Assembly (NCBI GenBank): GCA_937974195.1
Contig: CALJIC010000202.1
Span: 1-13,470 of the forward strand
DNA: 13,470 nucleotides
Direction: 5' to 3'
Origin: an uncultured Roseiflexaceae bacterium
GTDB taxonomy: Bacteria > Chloroflexota > Chloroflexia > Chloroflexales > Roseiflexaceae
The first letter of the stretch is position 1. Each line of letters opens with the position of its first letter. Positions 6,023-13,370 of the stretch are shown here, in pieces. The notes beneath the pieces were generated by a model. The model saw nothing but the letters and a program-made list of their open reading frames with translations. It was not told the origin of the DNA and did no database searches. The translations under genes and the position numbers were made by a program.

Positions 6023-6859
6023 ATGTCCGACTCAGCGCCGACGCCCTTCCCCTGGCCGGAGAAAGACATCGCCCACTACACCGCCTACCGCGCGCTCGCG
6101 CCGCTGCCGATCGACGGCCGGCTGGAGGCGGAGAGCTGGCGGCTCGCGCCGCGCTCGCCGCGCTTCCGCGACCTGGTGAGCGGCGGTCCGACCATCCACG
6201 ACACCCGCGCCGCGGTGCTGTGGGATGACACCTACCTCTACGTGGGCTTCTGGGTCGAGGAGCCGTTCGTCCGCGCGACGCTGACCGAGCGCGACTCGCT
6301 CGTGTGGACCGAGAACGACGTGGAGGTGTTCGTGGCTGGCGCGGACGCCTACTACGAGCTGGAGATCAACCCGCTCGGCACGATCTACGAGGCGTTCTTC
6401 ATCTGGGAGGATGCCTACGAGCGCGGCGGCTACAGCCGCGTCCCCGAGTTCGCCCGCGACGCCCCCGGCGCCCAGCCGTTCAACGGGGTCGGCTTCACCA
6501 ACCACCCGCGCGGCCCGCGGATCGGCTTCTTCCGCTGGGACTTCCCGGGGCTGCGCTACGCGGTGTTCGTGGACGGGACGATCAACGACGACAGCGACCG
6601 CGACCGGGGCTGGCGGGCGGAGATCGCGCTGCCGTGGGAGGGGATGCGCTGGCTGGCCCAGGGCGACGGGCGCGCGCTCCCGCCGCGCGACGGCGACGTG
6701 TGGCGGATGGACTTCTCGCGCTTCAACCAGTACAAGGAGGCCCCGCCGGCGCAGGACTCCGGCGGCTGGGCCTGGAGCCCGCACGGGGTCTGGGACTCGC
6801 ACATCCCCGAGCTGTTCACGTACATCCACTTCTCGACTAAGCCGGTCGGCGGGGCGTAG
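6023..6859 (+). CDS. Carbohydrate-binding family 9 (CBM9)-like protein
   Basis: 278 residues, no signal peptide or membrane segment. It follows the CBM9-like/DOMON beta-sandwich pattern: 'LPIDGRLEAESWRLAP' (28-43), 'RAAVLWDDTYLYVGFWVEEP' (62-81), 'DSLVWTENDVEVFV' (91-104), 'YYELEINPLGTIYE' (110-123), 'RGWRAEIALPWEGM' (195-208), 'WRMDFSRFNQ' (227-236) and a C-terminal 'SHIPELFTYIHFS'. In secreted enzymes such modules bind sugars, but stand-alone family members without a signal are common in several phyla and their function is unknown. The start is ATG 6023, with a GAGGA ribosome-binding site at 6012-6016. It is the first gene of the plus-strand run; uxuA follows after 62 bp, so binding of a sugar or sugar acid is a reasonable inference. 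No catalytic residues are evident. Confidence 0.8.
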   Translation: MSDSAPTPFPWPEKDIAHYTAYRALAPLPIDGRLEAESWRLAPRSPRFRDLVSGGPTIHDTRAAVLWDDTYLYVGFWVEEPFVRATLTERDSLVWTENDVEVFVAGADAYYELEINPLGTIYEAFFIWEDAYERGGYSRVPEFARDAPGAQPFNGVGFTNHPRGPRIGFFRWDFPGLRYAVFVDGTINDDSDRDRGWRAEIALPWEGMRWLAQGDGRALPPRDGDVWRMDFSRFNQYKEAPPAQDSGGWAWSPHGVWDSHIPELFTYIHFSTKPVGGA

Positions 6860-6906
6860 AGGCGCCGCCGCGCTCGTGGCCGAGGCAAGCGCCCGTCGTG
6901 GGGCAC

Positions 6907-6911
6907 GGAGG
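6907..6911 (+). promoter_or_regulatory. Ribosome-binding site deciding the uxuA start
   Basis: GGAGG lies 10 nt before ATG 6922. It supports that start over the in-frame GTG at 6898, which would add eight residues foreign to the family. Confidence 0.65.
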
Positions 6912-6921
6912 GCAGACACCA

Positions 6922-7905
6922 ATGATCAAGATCGCCGAGTACCTGCCGGACACCCCCTCGCTGCTGTGGACGCTGGTGCGCCAGTGCGGCGTGCGCTACG
7001 TCGTCGGCACGCTGCCCTTCGGCACGAGCGGCCCCGAGCCGCCGTGGGGCTACATGCCGCTGCTGCTCCTGAAGCAGCGCTACGAGGACGCCGGCTTCAA
7101 GCTGGCGGTGATCGAGAGCCGCCCGCCGCTCGAGCGCGCCAAGCGCGGCCTCGAGGGCCGCGACGAGGAGATCGACGCGGTCTGCACGCTGATCGAGAAC
7201 ATGGGCCGGCTCGGCATCCCGGTCTGGTGCTACGAGTGGATGGCCACCTTCAACTGGATGCGCACCTCGACCACCATCCCAACCCGCGGCGGGGCGCTCG
7301 TCTCCGGCTACGACCACGAGCTCATGCGCGGCGCCCCGGTCCCGGAGGCCGGGCCGATCAGCGAGGAGGAGCTGTGGGAGAACCTCGGCTACTTCCTGCG
7401 GCGGGTGCTCCCGGTGGCCGAGCGCGCCGGGGTGCGGCTGGCGATGCACCCGGACGACCCGCCGCTCTCGCCGATCCGCGGGGTGGGGCGGATCATGCGC
7501 AGCGTCGAGAACTTCCAGCGCCTGCTCGACATGGCGCCCAGCCCGATGAACGGCATCACGCTCTGCCAGGGCAACTTCGCGCTGATGACCGACGACCTGC
7601 CGGGCACGATCCGGCACTTCGGCCGCCAGGGGAAGATCTTCTTCGTCCACATGCGCGATGTGCGCGGCACGGCGGAGAAGTTCCACGAGACCTTCCACGA
7701 CGACGGGCAGACCGACATGCTGGCCTGCATGCGCGCCTACCGCGAGATCGGCTTCGAGGGGGTGCTGCGGCCGGACCACGTGCCGACGATGGCCGGCGAG
7801 GGGAACGCCAACCCCGGCTACGAGGCCATGGGCCGGCTCTTCGCCATCGGCTACCTCAAGGGCCTGCGCGAGGCGGCCTACGACGGCCAGCGCGAGGAGG
7901 AGTGA
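6922..7905 (+). CDS. uxuA: D-mannonate dehydratase
   Basis: 327 residues. It dehydrates D-mannonate to 2-keto-3-deoxy-D-gluconate in the cytosol, the last UxuB/UxuA step of hexuronate catabolism before KDG kinase. It is a TIM-barrel protein of the UxuA family. The presumed metal ligands, by analogy with structurally known mannonate dehydratases, are all in place: His176 in 'AMHPDDPP', Cys215 in 'TLCQGNF', His243 in 'FFVHMRDVRG' and Asp285 in 'RPDHVPTM'. Further family signatures are 'FHETFHDDGQTDM' (254-266) and 'GRLFAIGYLKGL' (304-315). It is shorter than the E. coli enzyme (about 394 residues), but the core looks complete. The AKR gene begins 4 bp after the stop, so the two are very likely co-transcribed. 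The UxuB-like SDR lies at 254-1087 on the other strand. A close homologue acting on another sugar acid cannot be excluded. Confidence 0.9.
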   Translation: MIKIAEYLPDTPSLLWTLVRQCGVRYVVGTLPFGTSGPEPPWGYMPLLLLKQRYEDAGFKLAVIESRPPLERAKRGLEGRDEEIDAVCTLIENMGRLGIPVWCYEWMATFNWMRTSTTIPTRGGALVSGYDHELMRGAPVPEAGPISEEELWENLGYFLRRVLPVAERAGVRLAMHPDDPPLSPIRGVGRIMRSVENFQRLLDMAPSPMNGITLCQGNFALMTDDLPGTIRHFGRQGKIFFVHMRDVRGTAEKFHETFHDDGQTDMLACMRAYREIGFEGVLRPDHVPTMAGEGNANPGYEAMGRLFAIGYLKGLREAAYDGQREEE

Positions 7906-7909
7906 CCAG

Positions 7910-8845
7910 ATGGAGTATGTGACGCTCGGCCGGACCGGGCTGAAGGTCAGCGTGCTCGGGCTCGGCAGCGGCGGCCACAGCCGGCTCGGGCAGCGCACCG
8001 GCGCCTCCCCGGAGCAGTCGGTGGCGATCGTGCGGCGCGCGCTGGAGCTGGGCGTCAACTTCGTCGACACCGCCGAGGCCTACGGCACCGAGGAGCTGGT
8101 CGGCGAGGCGCTGCGCGAGACGCGCCGCGACCAGGTGGTGCTCTCGACCAAGAAGTCGGTCGGCCGCGACGGGCGGCTGATCAGCGGGGCGGAGCTGGAG
8201 CGCGGGCTGGAGGCCAGCCTGGCGCGGCTTCGCACCGACTACGTGGATGTGTACCACCTGCACGGCGTCCGGCCCGAGCAGTACGACCACGCGCTGGCCG
8301 AGCTGGTGCCGGCCATGCTCAAGCTGCGCGACGAGGGGAAGATCCGCTTCCTGGGCATCACCGAGGCGTTCGTCAGCGACACCGGGCACGAGATGATGGC
8401 GCGCGCCGTGCGCGACGACTGCTGGGATGTGGTGATGGTCGGCTTCAACATCCTCAACCAGTCGGCGCGCGAGCGGGTCCTGCCCGAGACGATGCGCCGC
8501 AACATCGGCGTGCTGTGCATGTTCGCCGTGCGCGACGCGCTGAGCCGGCCGGAGAAGCTGCGGCAGACGGTGGCGGAGCTGGTGGAGCAGGGCCTCGTCG
8601 ACCGGGGCGCGCTCGACCCGCAGGACCCGCTCGGGTTCGTGCTCGAGGCGGCTCCCAGCCTGCCGGACGCCGCCTACCGCTTCTGCCGCGCCGAGCCGGG
8701 CGTGCACGTCGTGCTGAGCGGCACCGGCAACATCGCGCACCTCGAGCAGAACGCCGCCTCTATCCTGCGCCCGCCGCTGCCGGAGGACATCCGCCGCAGG
8801 CTGATCGACATCTTCCAGCGGGTCGACAGCGTCTCGGGCCAGTAG
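7910..8845 (+). CDS. Aldo/keto reductase family oxidoreductase
   Basis: 311 residues. The N-terminus 'MEYVTLGRTGLKVSVLGLGSGG' is typical of the YghZ/Kvbeta-like branch. The AKR catalytic tetrad is complete: Asp53 and Tyr58 in 'NFVDTAEAYG', Lys81 in 'STKKSVG' and His118 in 'DYVDVYHLHG'. The (beta/alpha)8 pattern continues through 'LRDEGKIRFLGIT', and the C-terminus contains 'GVHVVLSGTGNIAHLEQN', the usual NADP(H)-contact segment. It should reduce a carbonyl or oxidise an alcohol with NADPH; the substrate is not readable from sequence. AGGAGG (7895-7900) lies 9 nt before ATG 7910, inside the end of uxuA, so translation of the two is closely linked. This suggests a sugar-acid or sugar substrate. 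The exporter genes follow after 11 bp. Confidence 0.9.
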   Translation: MEYVTLGRTGLKVSVLGLGSGGHSRLGQRTGASPEQSVAIVRRALELGVNFVDTAEAYGTEELVGEALRETRRDQVVLSTKKSVGRDGRLISGAELERGLEASLARLRTDYVDVYHLHGVRPEQYDHALAELVPAMLKLRDEGKIRFLGITEAFVSDTGHEMMARAVRDDCWDVVMVGFNILNQSARERVLPETMRRNIGVLCMFAVRDALSRPEKLRQTVAELVEQGLVDRGALDPQDPLGFVLEAAPSLPDAAYRFCRAEPGVHVVLSGTGNIAHLEQNAASILRPPLPEDIRRRLIDIFQRVDSVSGQ

Positions 8846-8856
8846 AAGGGAGACCC

Positions 8857-10668
8857 ATGGCGAGTGAGCCGCAGCGGCAGCCAGGCACCGCGCACGCCCT
8901 GCTCCGCTGCTTCAGCTACCTGCGGCCGTACAGCCGCCTCACCGCCGGCGTCTACATCACGATGCTGGCGATCGTCGGGCTGACGGTGGTCATGCCGCAG
9001 TTCATCCGCTGGATCGTCGACACCGGCATCGGCGGGCGCGACACACAGCTCCTCGGCGGCTCGGTGGCCGCGCTGCTGGGCCTGACGGTGCTCAAGGGCG
9101 TGCTGACCTTCTTCCAGGGGCGCTGGGCCGAGACGGCCTCGCAGGGCGTGGCCTACGACCTGCGCAACGCGCTCCACCAGCAGCTGCTGACCCTCTCCTT
9201 CTCCTACCACGACCGCAGCGAGACCGGCCAGCTCCTCTCGCGGGCCCTGCAGGACGTGGAGCGCATCCGCTTCCTGACCGGGCGCGCCTTCCTGCGGCTC
9301 GTGGAGGCCGCCGTGCTGCTGGTGGGCACCGCGGCCGCGCTGGTGGCCATGAGCCCGACGCTGGCGCTGCTGGCGCTCGGCACCATGCCGCTGCTCGCCT
9401 ACCGGGCGCTGGCCTTCGGGCGCAAGTTCCGGCCGATCTCGCGCGCGATCCAGAACCAGCTGGCGGTGCTGACCACCCGCCTCGAGCAGAACCTGCGCGG
9501 CGCCCGCGTGGTGAAGGCCTTCGCGCAGGAGGAGGCGGAGATCGAGCGCTTCGACCAGGCCAACGAGCGCTGGTTCACCCTGAGCGCGACCGGCGCGCGG
9601 CTGCAGGCGATCAACATGCCGCTGCTGGACCTGATCGCCAACATCGGCACGGTCTTCATCATCTGGTACGGCGGGCTGCTGGTGATCCGCGGCCAGCTCA
9701 CCGTCGGCGAGCTGGTGGCCTTCTCGACCTACATGGGGCAGCTCGTCCAGCCGGTGCGGCGGCTTGGGATGATCATCCCGGCGGTGGCCGAGGCCGGCGC
9801 CGCGGCCGACCGCGTCTTCGAGATCCTGGACGCCACGCCCGAGGTGCGCGACGCGCCGGACGCCGTGCCGCTCCCGCCGGTGCGCGGGCACGTGCGCTTC
9901 GAGGGCGTCTCCTTCGCGTACTTCGGGCGCCACCACGTGCTGCGCGACATCACCTTCGAGGCGCTGCCCGGCCAGGTGATCGCCCTGCTGGGCGCCACCG
10001 GCTCGGGCAAGTCCACGATCATCAACCTCATCCCGCGCTTCTACGACCCGACCGCGGGGCGGATCACGATCGACGGCTACGACCTGCGGAAGGTCACGCT
10101 GGCCTCGCTGCGCGACCAGATCAGCATCGTCCTGCAGGAGACCACGCTCTTCGCCACGACGGTGCGCGAGAACATCGCCTTCGGCCGCCCCGACGCCAGC
10201 CAGGAGGAGATCGAGGAGGCGGCGCGGCTGGCCCAGGCGCACGACTTCATCCAGGAGCTGCCCAACGGCTACGACACCGAGGTCGGGGAGCGCGGCGTGA
10301 CCCTCTCGGGCGGCCAGAAGCAGCGCATCGCGATCGCCCGCGCGCTGCTGAAGGACCCGCGCATCCTGATCCTCGACGACGCGACCGCCAGCGTCGACAC
10401 GCAGACCGAGCACCAGATCCAGCTCGCGCTGCGCGAGCTGATGCGCGGGCGCACCTCGTTCGTGATCGCGCAGCGGCTCAGCACGCTGCGCTCGGCCGAC
10501 CTGATCCTGGTGCTCGAGCGCGGCCGCATCGTCGCCCGCGGCACGCACAGCGAGCTGCTGCGCACCTCGGGGCTGTACGCCGAGATCTACGCCCGCCAGC
10601 TCCGCCCGCAGGAGGAGGCGCCGTCGCCGCGGCGGCTCGTGCCCGACCGGCAGGAGGCGAAACGATGA
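8857..10668 (+). CDS. ABC exporter half-transporter, subunit with degenerate ATP site
   Basis: 603 residues: a six-helix type IV exporter membrane domain (about 20-315) fused to a nucleotide-binding domain (about 340-580). Visible motifs are the A-loop Tyr355, Walker A GATGSGKST (379-387), Q-loop Gln427, signature LSGGQ (483-487) and Walker B 'ILILDD' (503-508). Asp508 replaces the catalytic Glu, and the switch position is Gln539 ('VIAQRLST') instead of His. These are the marks of the degenerate-site subunit of heterodimeric exporters such as BmrCD, TM287/288 and TmrAB; the intact LSGGQ serves the partner's catalytic site. The likely role is ATP-driven efflux of a drug, lipid or peptide across the cytoplasmic membrane. 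AAGGGAG (8846-8852) precedes ATG 8857. The gene ends in a 4-bp ATGA overlap with its partner. Confidence 0.93.
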   Translation: MASEPQRQPGTAHALLRCFSYLRPYSRLTAGVYITMLAIVGLTVVMPQFIRWIVDTGIGGRDTQLLGGSVAALLGLTVLKGVLTFFQGRWAETASQGVAYDLRNALHQQLLTLSFSYHDRSETGQLLSRALQDVERIRFLTGRAFLRLVEAAVLLVGTAAALVAMSPTLALLALGTMPLLAYRALAFGRKFRPISRAIQNQLAVLTTRLEQNLRGARVVKAFAQEEAEIERFDQANERWFTLSATGARLQAINMPLLDLIANIGTVFIIWYGGLLVIRGQLTVGELVAFSTYMGQLVQPVRRLGMIIPAVAEAGAAADRVFEILDATPEVRDAPDAVPLPPVRGHVRFEGVSFAYFGRHHVLRDITFEALPGQVIALLGATGSGKSTIINLIPRFYDPTAGRITIDGYDLRKVTLASLRDQISIVLQETTLFATTVRENIAFGRPDASQEEIEEAARLAQAHDFIQELPNGYDTEVGERGVTLSGGQKQRIAIARALLKDPRILILDDATASVDTQTEHQIQLALRELMRGRTSFVIAQRLSTLRSADLILVLERGRIVARGTHSELLRTSGLYAEIYARQLRPQEEAPSPRRLVPDRQEAKR

Positions 10669-12596
10669 GCTTTTCGATCGGCACGAGCGGCGCCGACATG
10701 GGGCCGCGCGGCGCGCTCCACCGCTTCGGCGACCAGTCGGAGGGGCGGGCGTTCGACCGCCAGATCATCACGCGCCTGCTGGCCTTCCTGCGGCCGCACT
10801 GGCCGCGCATGCTCGCGGCGCTTGTGCTGATGCTGATCGCCTCGGGGCTGACCCTCGCCACGCCCTACCTGGTGAAGGTGGCGATCGACCAGCACATCGT
10901 GCGCGGCGAGGTGGACGGCCTGACGACGATCGCGCTGCTGACCGCCGCCACGTTCGTCGGCATCTACCTGGCCTCCGCCGGCCAGCGCTACCTGCTGGCC
11001 TGGGTCGGCCAGCGGGTGCTCGCGACGCTGCGCGGCCAGCTGTTCCGCCACCTCCAGGCGCTCTCGCTCGGCTACCACGACCGGAACATCGTCGGCGTGA
11101 CGATCTCGCGCGTGATCAACGACGTGGCCGTGATCAACGACCTGCTCTCGCAGGGGCTGATCGTGCTGATCGGCGACACGCTGGTGCTGGTCGGGATCGT
11201 GGTGGTGATGCTCTCGATGAGCCCGGGCCTGGCGCTGCTGACCTTCCTGGTGCTGCCGCTGATGCTGCTGGTGACCTGGCTGTTCGCGCGCCGCGCCAGG
11301 GTCGCCTTCCGCCAGACGCGGGCGCGGGTGGCGGCGGTGGTCGGCGACCTGGCGGAGGACATCTCCGGCATGCGCGTGATCCAGGCCTTCGCCCAGGAGG
11401 GCGTCTCGCAGGAGCGCTTCGACCGGGTCAACAGCGCGAATCGCGACGCCCACATCCAGGCGATGTCGCTCTCGTTCATCTACCTGCCCACGGTCGAGTT
11501 CCTGGGCATGCTGGCGACCGGGATCGTGCTGTGGTTCGGCGGGCAGGCGGTGGCGGCGGACGAGCTGACGCTCGGCGTGCTGGTGGCGTTCATGGCCTAC
11601 GTCACGCGCTTCTTCCAGCCGATCCAGGAGCTGAGCCAGCTGTACACGACGATGCAGGCGGCGATGGCCGGCGGCGAGCGCGTGCTGCAGCTGCTCGACA
11701 CCGAGCCGCAGGTGCAGGACCGGCCCGGGGCGCGCGAGATGCCGCCGATCGTCGGGCGCGTGGAGCTAGATCACGTCTCGTTCGCGTACGACCGGGCCGA
11801 GCACCAGAGCGCCGGGGCGCCCCGCGCGCCGGAGCAGAACGGGAACCGCGCCGCGCCCGAGGACGCGCAGCACACCGACGGGCATCGCGCGACGGACCAC
11901 CCCTACTACGTGCTCCACGACGTGTCGCTGGTCATCGAGCCCGGCCAGACCGTGGCGCTCGTCGGGCCCACCGGCGCCGGCAAGACGACGATCGTCAACC
12001 TGATCGCCCGCTTCTACGAGGTGAGCGAGGGGGCGGTGCGGATCGACGGGATCGACGTGCGCGACGTGACGCAGCGCTCGCTGCGCCGCCAGATGGGGCT
12101 CGTCTCGCAGGACCCGTTCCTGTTCTCGGGGACGGTCGCCGACAACATCCGCTTCGGGCGCCCCGATGCGCCCGACAGCGCCATCGAGGAGGTCGCGCGG
12201 CTGGCGAACGCCCACCAGTTCATCATGGACCTGCCGGACGGCTACGCGACCGAGGTGCTGGAGGGGGCGGTGAACCTGTCGATCGGGCAGCGGCAGCTGA
12301 TCAGCATCGCACGGGCGATGCTGGCCGACCCGCGCATCCTGATCCTCGACGAGGCGACCGCCAGCGTGGACAGCGTGACGGAGGCGCTGATCCAGGACGC
12401 GCTGGCGCGGCTGCTGGCCGGGCGGACGGCGATCGTGATCGCCCACCGGCTGAGCACGATCCGCGAGGCCGACCTGATCTGCGTGGTGCGCGGCGGCCGG
12501 ATCGTCGAGCGCGGGACGCACGAGGAGCTGCTGCGGCGCGGCGGGGTGTACCGCGGGCTCTACGAGCGCCAGTTCGTGGACGACGGCGCCGCGTAG
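10665..12596 (+). CDS. ABC exporter half-transporter, catalytic subunit
   Basis: 643 residues: membrane domain about 45-335 and nucleotide-binding domain about 360-640. Walker A is GPTGAGKTT (434-442), the Q-loop is Gln482, Walker B 'ILILDEATASVD' has the catalytic Glu563, and the switch His594 is present. The signature is LSIGQ (538-542), with Ile540 replacing Gly. Paired with the upstream subunit, this gives one full site (this Walker A/B plus the partner's LSGGQ) and one degenerate site (the partner's Asp/Gln plus this LSIGQ). An insertion of about 35 residues (377-412), hydrophilic and rich in Ala, Gln, Asn, His and Pro, separates the A-loop Tyr375 from the next strand 'YYVLHDVSL'. Translation is coupled: ATG 10665 overlaps the upstream TGA, and AGGAGG (10652-10657) lies 7 nt before it. 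The substrate is unknown; multidrug efflux is a default guess supported by the adjacent TetR gene. Confidence 0.93.
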   Translation: MSFSIGTSGADMGPRGALHRFGDQSEGRAFDRQIITRLLAFLRPHWPRMLAALVLMLIASGLTLATPYLVKVAIDQHIVRGEVDGLTTIALLTAATFVGIYLASAGQRYLLAWVGQRVLATLRGQLFRHLQALSLGYHDRNIVGVTISRVINDVAVINDLLSQGLIVLIGDTLVLVGIVVVMLSMSPGLALLTFLVLPLMLLVTWLFARRARVAFRQTRARVAAVVGDLAEDISGMRVIQAFAQEGVSQERFDRVNSANRDAHIQAMSLSFIYLPTVEFLGMLATGIVLWFGGQAVAADELTLGVLVAFMAYVTRFFQPIQELSQLYTTMQAAMAGGERVLQLLDTEPQVQDRPGAREMPPIVGRVELDHVSFAYDRAEHQSAGAPRAPEQNGNRAAPEDAQHTDGHRATDHPYYVLHDVSLVIEPGQTVALVGPTGAGKTTIVNLIARFYEVSEGAVRIDGIDVRDVTQRSLRRQMGLVSQDPFLFSGTVADNIRFGRPDAPDSAIEEVARLANAHQFIMDLPDGYATEVLEGAVNLSIGQRQLISIARAMLADPRILILDEATASVDSVTEALIQDALARLLAGRTAIVIAHRLSTIREADLICVVRGGRIVERGTHEELLRRGGVYRGLYERQFVDDGAA

Positions 12597-13244
12597 CTAC
12601 CCGCCGTCCTGCGGCGGCGGGGCTGGGAGGCGCAGCCCGTCGATGAACAGCCGGCGCATGCCGGCGAGGATGCGCCCGCTGCTGTAGCCGAGCTCGTGGC
12701 GCTGGTGGCTGTAGAGCGGCGGCGCGACGGCCGCCAGGATCGCGTCGGCGCTGAACTCGATGTCCAGCTCGGCCACCTCGCCGCGCTCGACTGCCTCGGC
12801 CAGCAGCGCCACGGTGCGCTCGCGCATCCAGGTGTAGAACGGCCCGCGGAACGGCTTGGTGCGGCGCGCGCCGGCGGCGGTCTCCTCGATCGCGGCGAAC
12901 AGCGGCAGGTGCGACTCAGTCATGCGGATCTTCTCGGCGATCAGCGTCTCGAGCCGCGCCAGCGGCGAGACCGCGGCGCTGTCGATGATCGCGCCGACCC
13001 GCTCCTGGAAGGCGGCCACATCCTCCTTGAGCAGCGCGTGGCACAGCTCGGCCTTGTCGGCGAAGTGGCGGTAGAGCGTCCCCTGCCCGACCCCGGCCGT
13101 GCGCGCGATCTCGTGCATGCTCGTCGCGTCGACCCCCTGCGCGGCGAAGAGCCGCTTGGCCGCCGCGAGCAGGCGCTGGCGGTTCTCGCGCGCATCGCGC
13201 CGCTCGCGCTGCCGCGGCAGAACCCCTGGGTGTCGCTCGTCCAT
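12597..13244 (-). CDS. TetR/AcrR-family transcriptional regulator
   Basis: 215 residues. The N-terminal DNA-binding domain (about 18-66) reads 'RENRQRLLAAAKRLFAAQGVDATSMHEIARTAGVGQGTLYRHFADKAEL', the canonical TetR helix-turn-helix with its 'GTLYRHFxDK' end. The helical C-terminal part (about 70-205) is the ligand and dimer domain and is not conserved enough to predict a ligand. Members usually repress an adjacent transporter or enzyme gene until a ligand binds. The stop codon (12597-12599) directly abuts the stop of the ABC subunit, so the genes are convergent with no spacer. Regulation of the exporter would therefore act at a distant promoter, the nearest clear candidate being upstream of 6023. 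The start at 13244 is chosen because AAGGAG (13251-13256) lies 6 nt before it; the longer frame from 13307 adds low-complexity residues. Confidence 0.93.
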   Translation of the reverse strand: MDERHPGVLPRQRERRDARENRQRLLAAAKRLFAAQGVDATSMHEIARTAGVGQGTLYRHFADKAELCHALLKEDVAAFQERVGAIIDSAAVSPLARLETLIAEKIRMTESHLPLFAAIEETAAGARRTKPFRGPFYTWMRERTVALLAEAVERGEVAELDIEFSADAILAAVAPPLYSHQRHELGYSSGRILAGMRRLFIDGLRLPAPPPQDGG

Positions 13245-13250
13245 CGCGTG

Positions 13251-13256
13251 CTCCTT
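13251..13256 (-). promoter_or_regulatory. Ribosome-binding site deciding the TetR start
   Basis: The minus strand reads AAGGAG with a 6-nt spacer to ATG 13244, which rules in favour of this start over the in-frame codon at 13307. Confidence 0.75.
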
Positions 13257-13257
13257 C

Positions 13258-13290
13258 GCGCCTCCGGCGCCATGTGAGGGCCTGCGGCCC
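13258..13290. repeat. Two short GC hairpins upstream of the TetR gene
   Basis: GCGCC-TCC-GGCGC (13258-13270) and GGGCC-TGC-GGCCC (13278-13290) are each a 5-bp stem with a 3-base loop. The same design, GCCGC-TCT-GCGGC, occurs twice in the direct repeat nearer the window end. They lie in the leader or promoter region of the TetR gene. They are most likely part of the hairpin-rich extragenic repeat rather than a dedicated operator. Confidence 0.4.
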
Positions 13291-13334
13291 CCCGAACCTC
13301 CCCGCAAAAAGCCGCCCCAGAGAGCCCAAGCCCG

Positions 13335-13370
13335 CCGAACCTCCCGGCCGAAAGTGGCCGCGGGGTTCGG
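13335..13370. repeat. 36-nt strong hairpin (REP-like)
   Basis: Arms 13335-13349 and 13356-13370 pair over 15 positions, with 13 Watson-Crick pairs, one G-T wobble (13342/13363) and one C-C mismatch (13344/13361), around the loop GAAAGT. The outer CCGAACC/GGTTCGG is repeated elsewhere in the tail: CCGAACC again at 13292-13298 and GGTTCGG again at 13421-13427. No adjacent T tract is seen on either strand, so an ordinary intrinsic terminator is not supported. It is probably a repeated extragenic palindrome. Confidence 0.7.

Noticed and set aside
6860..6921. Terminator or separate promoter between the CBM9-like gene and uxuA
   Set aside because: Only a weak 5-bp pairing with a long loop is visible, with no T tract and no -10-like element.
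8674..10548. Minus-strand frame of more than 600 codons opposite the first ABC gene
   Set aside because: The plus strand encodes a complete ABC exporter with all motifs. The reverse frame is low-complexity (Arg, Gln, Asp, His) and typical of high-GC codon bias.
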